From positions 1 through 15,377 of the forward strand of contig JANQIJ010000111.1 of assembly GCA_028282185.1 (NCBI GenBank): a DNA stretch of 15,377 nucleotides, given 5' to 3'. Positions 13,216 to 15,377 of the stretch are shown here, piece by piece. The notes under the pieces are model-generated. The model saw only the letters and a program-made list of their open reading frames with translations, did no database searches and was not told the DNA's origin. The translations under genes and the position numbers were made by a program. Source of the stretch: Rhodospirillales bacterium. GTDB taxonomy: Bacteria > Pseudomonadota > Alphaproteobacteria > Rhodospirillales > Casp-alpha2. Within the stretch, counting starts at the first letter, position 1. Each line of letters starts with the position of its first letter.

Positions 13216-15183
13216 GTGAACCGCCAGGAACGGCGCAAACAGAAGAAATTGGACAAGGCGGCGGGCAAGCCCTCGCCGCAGACGCGGGCGCGCCTGACGG
13301 CCGGTGTCACCGCTTTTCGCGACGGTCGTTTCGATGAAGCGGAAACCGCGTTCCGCAAGGTCTTGGACGACCATCCGCGCGAGGTCGAGGCCCTGCACCT
13401 TCTGGGCCTGATCGAGTACCAAACGGGCCGCATCGACGAAGCGGCCGACCATCTGGTCGCCGCCTCCATGGTCGACGGCGAGAACCCGGCGATCCATGCC
13501 AACCTGGCCGCAGTATTGAACCTCTGCGGTCGGGGCGCGGAGGCCGAGGCGGCGTCCAGACATCTTCTGTCGCTGACCCCTGACAACGCCGAGGCCCATA
13601 ACAATCTGGCCGTGGCGCTTGAACTGCAGGGCCGGATCGAAGACGCCGAGGTGGCGAGCCGCCGGGCCGTCGAACTGGACGGCAAATACCTGGAAGCGCA
13701 TATCAATTTGGGCAACTTGTGTTTCCGCAAGGGCGCCTTGGCCGAGGCGGCCGACTATTACCGCGCCGCCGCCGAGATCGACCCGACCAATCCCATGCCG
13801 CCCGGCAACCTGGGCATCGTCCTCAGGCGGTTGGGCGACCTACCGGGCGCGGAAGAGGCCTGCCGCCGGGCCGTGCGATTGAGGCCGGACTACCCGGAAG
13901 GCTTCAACGCGCTGGGCAATGCCTTGGCGGCGCGGGGCGACCTGACGGGGGCGCAGGAAGCCTTTCAACAGGCGATCACGTTGCGTGACGGCTACCTGGA
14001 GGCCCGCGCCAATCTGGCCGCCGCTCTGTTCAAACAGGGCGACCTGGCCGCCGCCGAAGCGGCCTATCGCGATGCCGTGGCGCGGTTCGACGGCTTCGCC
14101 GGGGCCTGGTCCGGGCTTGGCATGGTGCTGCTCGCCAAGGGGGATACGACGGAGGCCGAAAGCGCCTTCCGCCGCGCGGTCGAGGCCCACGAAACGCTGG
14201 GCGATGCCTGGGTCAACCTGGCCGCGGCCGGTGCCTTGACCGAAGATGACGAGACGCGCCTGGACGGCCTTCTCGCCGACGCACCGGAAAACGACCAAAC
14301 GGCGCAAATCCATTTCGCCCAGGCGGCCGCCCGCGATCGCCGGGGCGACCATGCCGCCGCCTGGGACGCGGCCTGCCGGGGCAACGCGATGCGCCGCAGG
14401 TTGCTGATAGCGGCGGGGCAGGGCTTCGACGCAGATGCCTTCGAGGGTCATATCGGTCAGATCATTGAAACGGTCTTGCCGGACGGTTCCGGCGAAACCC
14501 TGGGCGCGTTGGGCGATGAACGCCCGGTTCTGATCGTCGGCATGCCGCGCGCCGGCACGACCCTGGTCGAACAGATCATTTCCAGCCACCCGGATGGCGC
14601 CGGCGCCGGCGAACCGGACATGTTGGCCACTTTGCTGCCCGGCTATCCAGGGGCCTTGGCCGACCTGGCGGCGGACCGCGCGGATGAGCTCGCCGCCGAC
14701 TACCTGAAACGTTTGACGGCCGGGCGCGACGCCAAACGGGTCGTCGACAAGACGCCGTTCAACGCGTTTCACCTGGGCCTGGTTCACACGTTGCTGCCGG
14801 GCGCGCGGGTGGTTTGGTGCCGGCGCGATGCCGCCGATACAGCACTGTCATGTTTCTTTACGAACTTTGCCCGGGGTCACGTCTGGTCGACGGACATGGG
14901 CGACATTGCCCGGGTCCAGACGGTGATGGACCGGGCCATGGCCCATTGGCAGGGCGCCCTGGGATTGCCGATCTTGGAGGTTCAATACGAGACTCTGATC
15001 GCGGACCAAGAGGGTCAAAGCCGGCGGCTGTTCGAGTTCCTTGGGCTCGATTGGGACCCGGTCTGCCTGGACTTCCATCAGGCCGGCGGCGCGGTCCTGA
15101 CCGCGTCCAACTGGCAGGTGCGCAAGCCCCTTTACAAAGGTGCCGTCGGCCGGGCCAAGGTTTACGCCGCCTATCATTCCTGA
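13216..15183 (+). CDS. TPR-repeat sulfotransferase fusion protein
   Basis: A 655-residue protein without signal peptide or membrane segment. After a very basic start (NRQERRKQKKLDK), residues about 25-360 are roughly nine to ten tetratricopeptide repeats. Recurring units include NLAAVL-GR-AEAEAASRHLLSLTPDNAEAHNNLA and NLGNLCFRKGALAEAADYYRAAAEIDPTN. The C-terminal part (about 435-655) is a PAPS-dependent sulfotransferase. It has the 5'-phosphosulfate loop VGMPRAGTTLVEQIISSHP (about 441-459), VDKTPFN (about 510-516) and the 3'-phosphate motif VVWCRRDAADTALSCFF (about 532-548). The catalytic base and acceptor cannot be named from sequence. TPR-sulfotransferases are common in alphaproteobacteria and are thought to sulfate sugars, peptides or lipids with the TPR part holding partner or substrate. 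The gene has the GC-rich codon use of the native genes. It follows the reductase by 119 bases and may be transcribed separately. Confidence 0.9.
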   Translation: MNRQERRKQKKLDKAAGKPSPQTRARLTAGVTAFRDGRFDEAETAFRKVLDDHPREVEALHLLGLIEYQTGRIDEAADHLVAASMVDGENPAIHANLAAVLNLCGRGAEAEAASRHLLSLTPDNAEAHNNLAVALELQGRIEDAEVASRRAVELDGKYLEAHINLGNLCFRKGALAEAADYYRAAAEIDPTNPMPPGNLGIVLRRLGDLPGAEEACRRAVRLRPDYPEGFNALGNALAARGDLTGAQEAFQQAITLRDGYLEARANLAAALFKQGDLAAAEAAYRDAVARFDGFAGAWSGLGMVLLAKGDTTEAESAFRRAVEAHETLGDAWVNLAAAGALTEDDETRLDGLLADAPENDQTAQIHFAQAAARDRRGDHAAAWDAACRGNAMRRRLLIAAGQGFDADAFEGHIGQIIETVLPDGSGETLGALGDERPVLIVGMPRAGTTLVEQIISSHPDGAGAGEPDMLATLLPGYPGALADLAADRADELAADYLKRLTAGRDAKRVVDKTPFNAFHLGLVHTLLPGARVVWCRRDAADTALSCFFTNFARGHVWSTDMGDIARVQTVMDRAMAHWQGALGLPILEVQYETLIADQEGQSRRLFEFLGLDWDPVCLDFHQAGGAVLTASNWQVRKPLYKGAVGRAKVYAAYHS

Positions 15184-15201
15184 GCGTGAGACCTGCATCG
15201 C

Positions 15202-15235
15202 GCAACGCCCCGCCGGTGGCGTCTGTGCGCGTTGC
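15202..15235. terminator. Nested hairpin after the TPR-sulfotransferase gene
   Basis: GCAACGC (15202-15208) pairs with GCGTTGC (15229-15235). Inside it CGCC (15211-15214) pairs with GGCG (15218-15221) around GGT. It lies 18 bases after the stop codon. It is not followed by a T-tract, so intrinsic termination is uncertain, but its position suits a 3'-end structure. Confidence 0.3.
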
Positions 15236-15324
15236 CAGCCTCGGCCGGACTGCCAGGCATTTGGACCCAGAGTAATTGCCCCGCCCGGCGGTTTTCACAT
15301 AGAGTCGCCGGTGCAGGGGGATCG

Positions 15325-15377
15325 ATGGTTCGGTCATGGTACGCGGTGATCTTGGTGGCGCTCACATGGTGGGCGCC
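15325..15377 (+). CDS. 5' end of a probable exported or membrane protein, cut by the window end
   Basis: ATG 15325 opens a frame that runs off the window: MVRSWYAVILVALTWWA. One basic residue followed by a hydrophobic stretch looks like the start of a signal peptide or membrane anchor. A GGGGG-containing purine stretch (about 15316-15320) lies 4 bases before the ATG as a candidate ribosome-binding site. Only 17 codons are visible, so no family can be named. It follows the sulfotransferase by 141 bases on the same strand. Confidence 0.45.
   Translation, partial: MVRSWYAVILVALTWWA

Noticed and set aside
13840..14787. Open frame of about 315 codons on the minus strand
   Set aside because: Antisense to the TPR-sulfotransferase; no domain evidence.

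Overview
The window looks like chromosomal DNA of a GC-rich alphaproteobacterium, most likely of the Rhodospirillales. The reasons are the high-GC codon use, a DUF1489 protein, a histidine-phosphotransfer protein with an AHDxKGQG core, the alphaproteobacterial style of PyrE, and a TPR-sulfotransferase fusion. No tRNA, rRNA, CRISPR array, insertion sequence or integrase was seen. I saw no plasmid or phage genes.

Layout. Bases 1-1798 (+): the 3' part of a crotonase-family gene (probably methylglutaconyl-CoA hydratase-like), a DUF1489 gene and a stand-alone HPt protein. Bases 1874-3920 (-): a class-III omega-aminotransferase followed by a PadR-like winged-helix protein. Bases 4111-4947 (+): a tandem-domain universal stress protein with an FNR/FixK-like box upstream. 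Bases 5016-11481 (-): pyrE, a family-5 peptide-type solute-binding protein, a NodU/TobZ-family O-carbamoyltransferase, and the two permeases DppB-like and DppC-like, all on one strand. Bases 11482-12076: a 595-base divergent intergenic region with several regulatory-looking elements. Bases 12077-15183 (+): a ketopantoate-reductase-family gene and a TPR-sulfotransferase. Bases 15325-15377 (+): the start of a probable exported or membrane protein cut by the window end.

The most unusual feature is the carbamoyltransferase gene. It is complete and retains the family's catalytic His and metal ligands. It separates a transporter's binding protein from its permeases. Its GC content (about 50% in blocks counted by hand) is well below its neighbours (about 58-65%). 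It therefore looks like a recently acquired single gene in an ABC-transporter operon that has no ATPase genes in the window. Tiny ORFs occur at both of its edges: a 12-codon ORF overlapping its start, and a 32-codon ORF just before dppB.

The pyrE/panE intergenic region carries four GGYRTTTCC motifs spaced 21-23 bases apart, a GntR-type palindrome (TGGTATACCA with an extra half-site), and an AT-rich inverted repeat beside a possible -35 box. The first 71 bases form a perfect 26-bp inverted repeat inside a gene that should not contain one. This is more likely an assembly or amplification fold-back than biology, so the extreme 5' end should be treated with caution.
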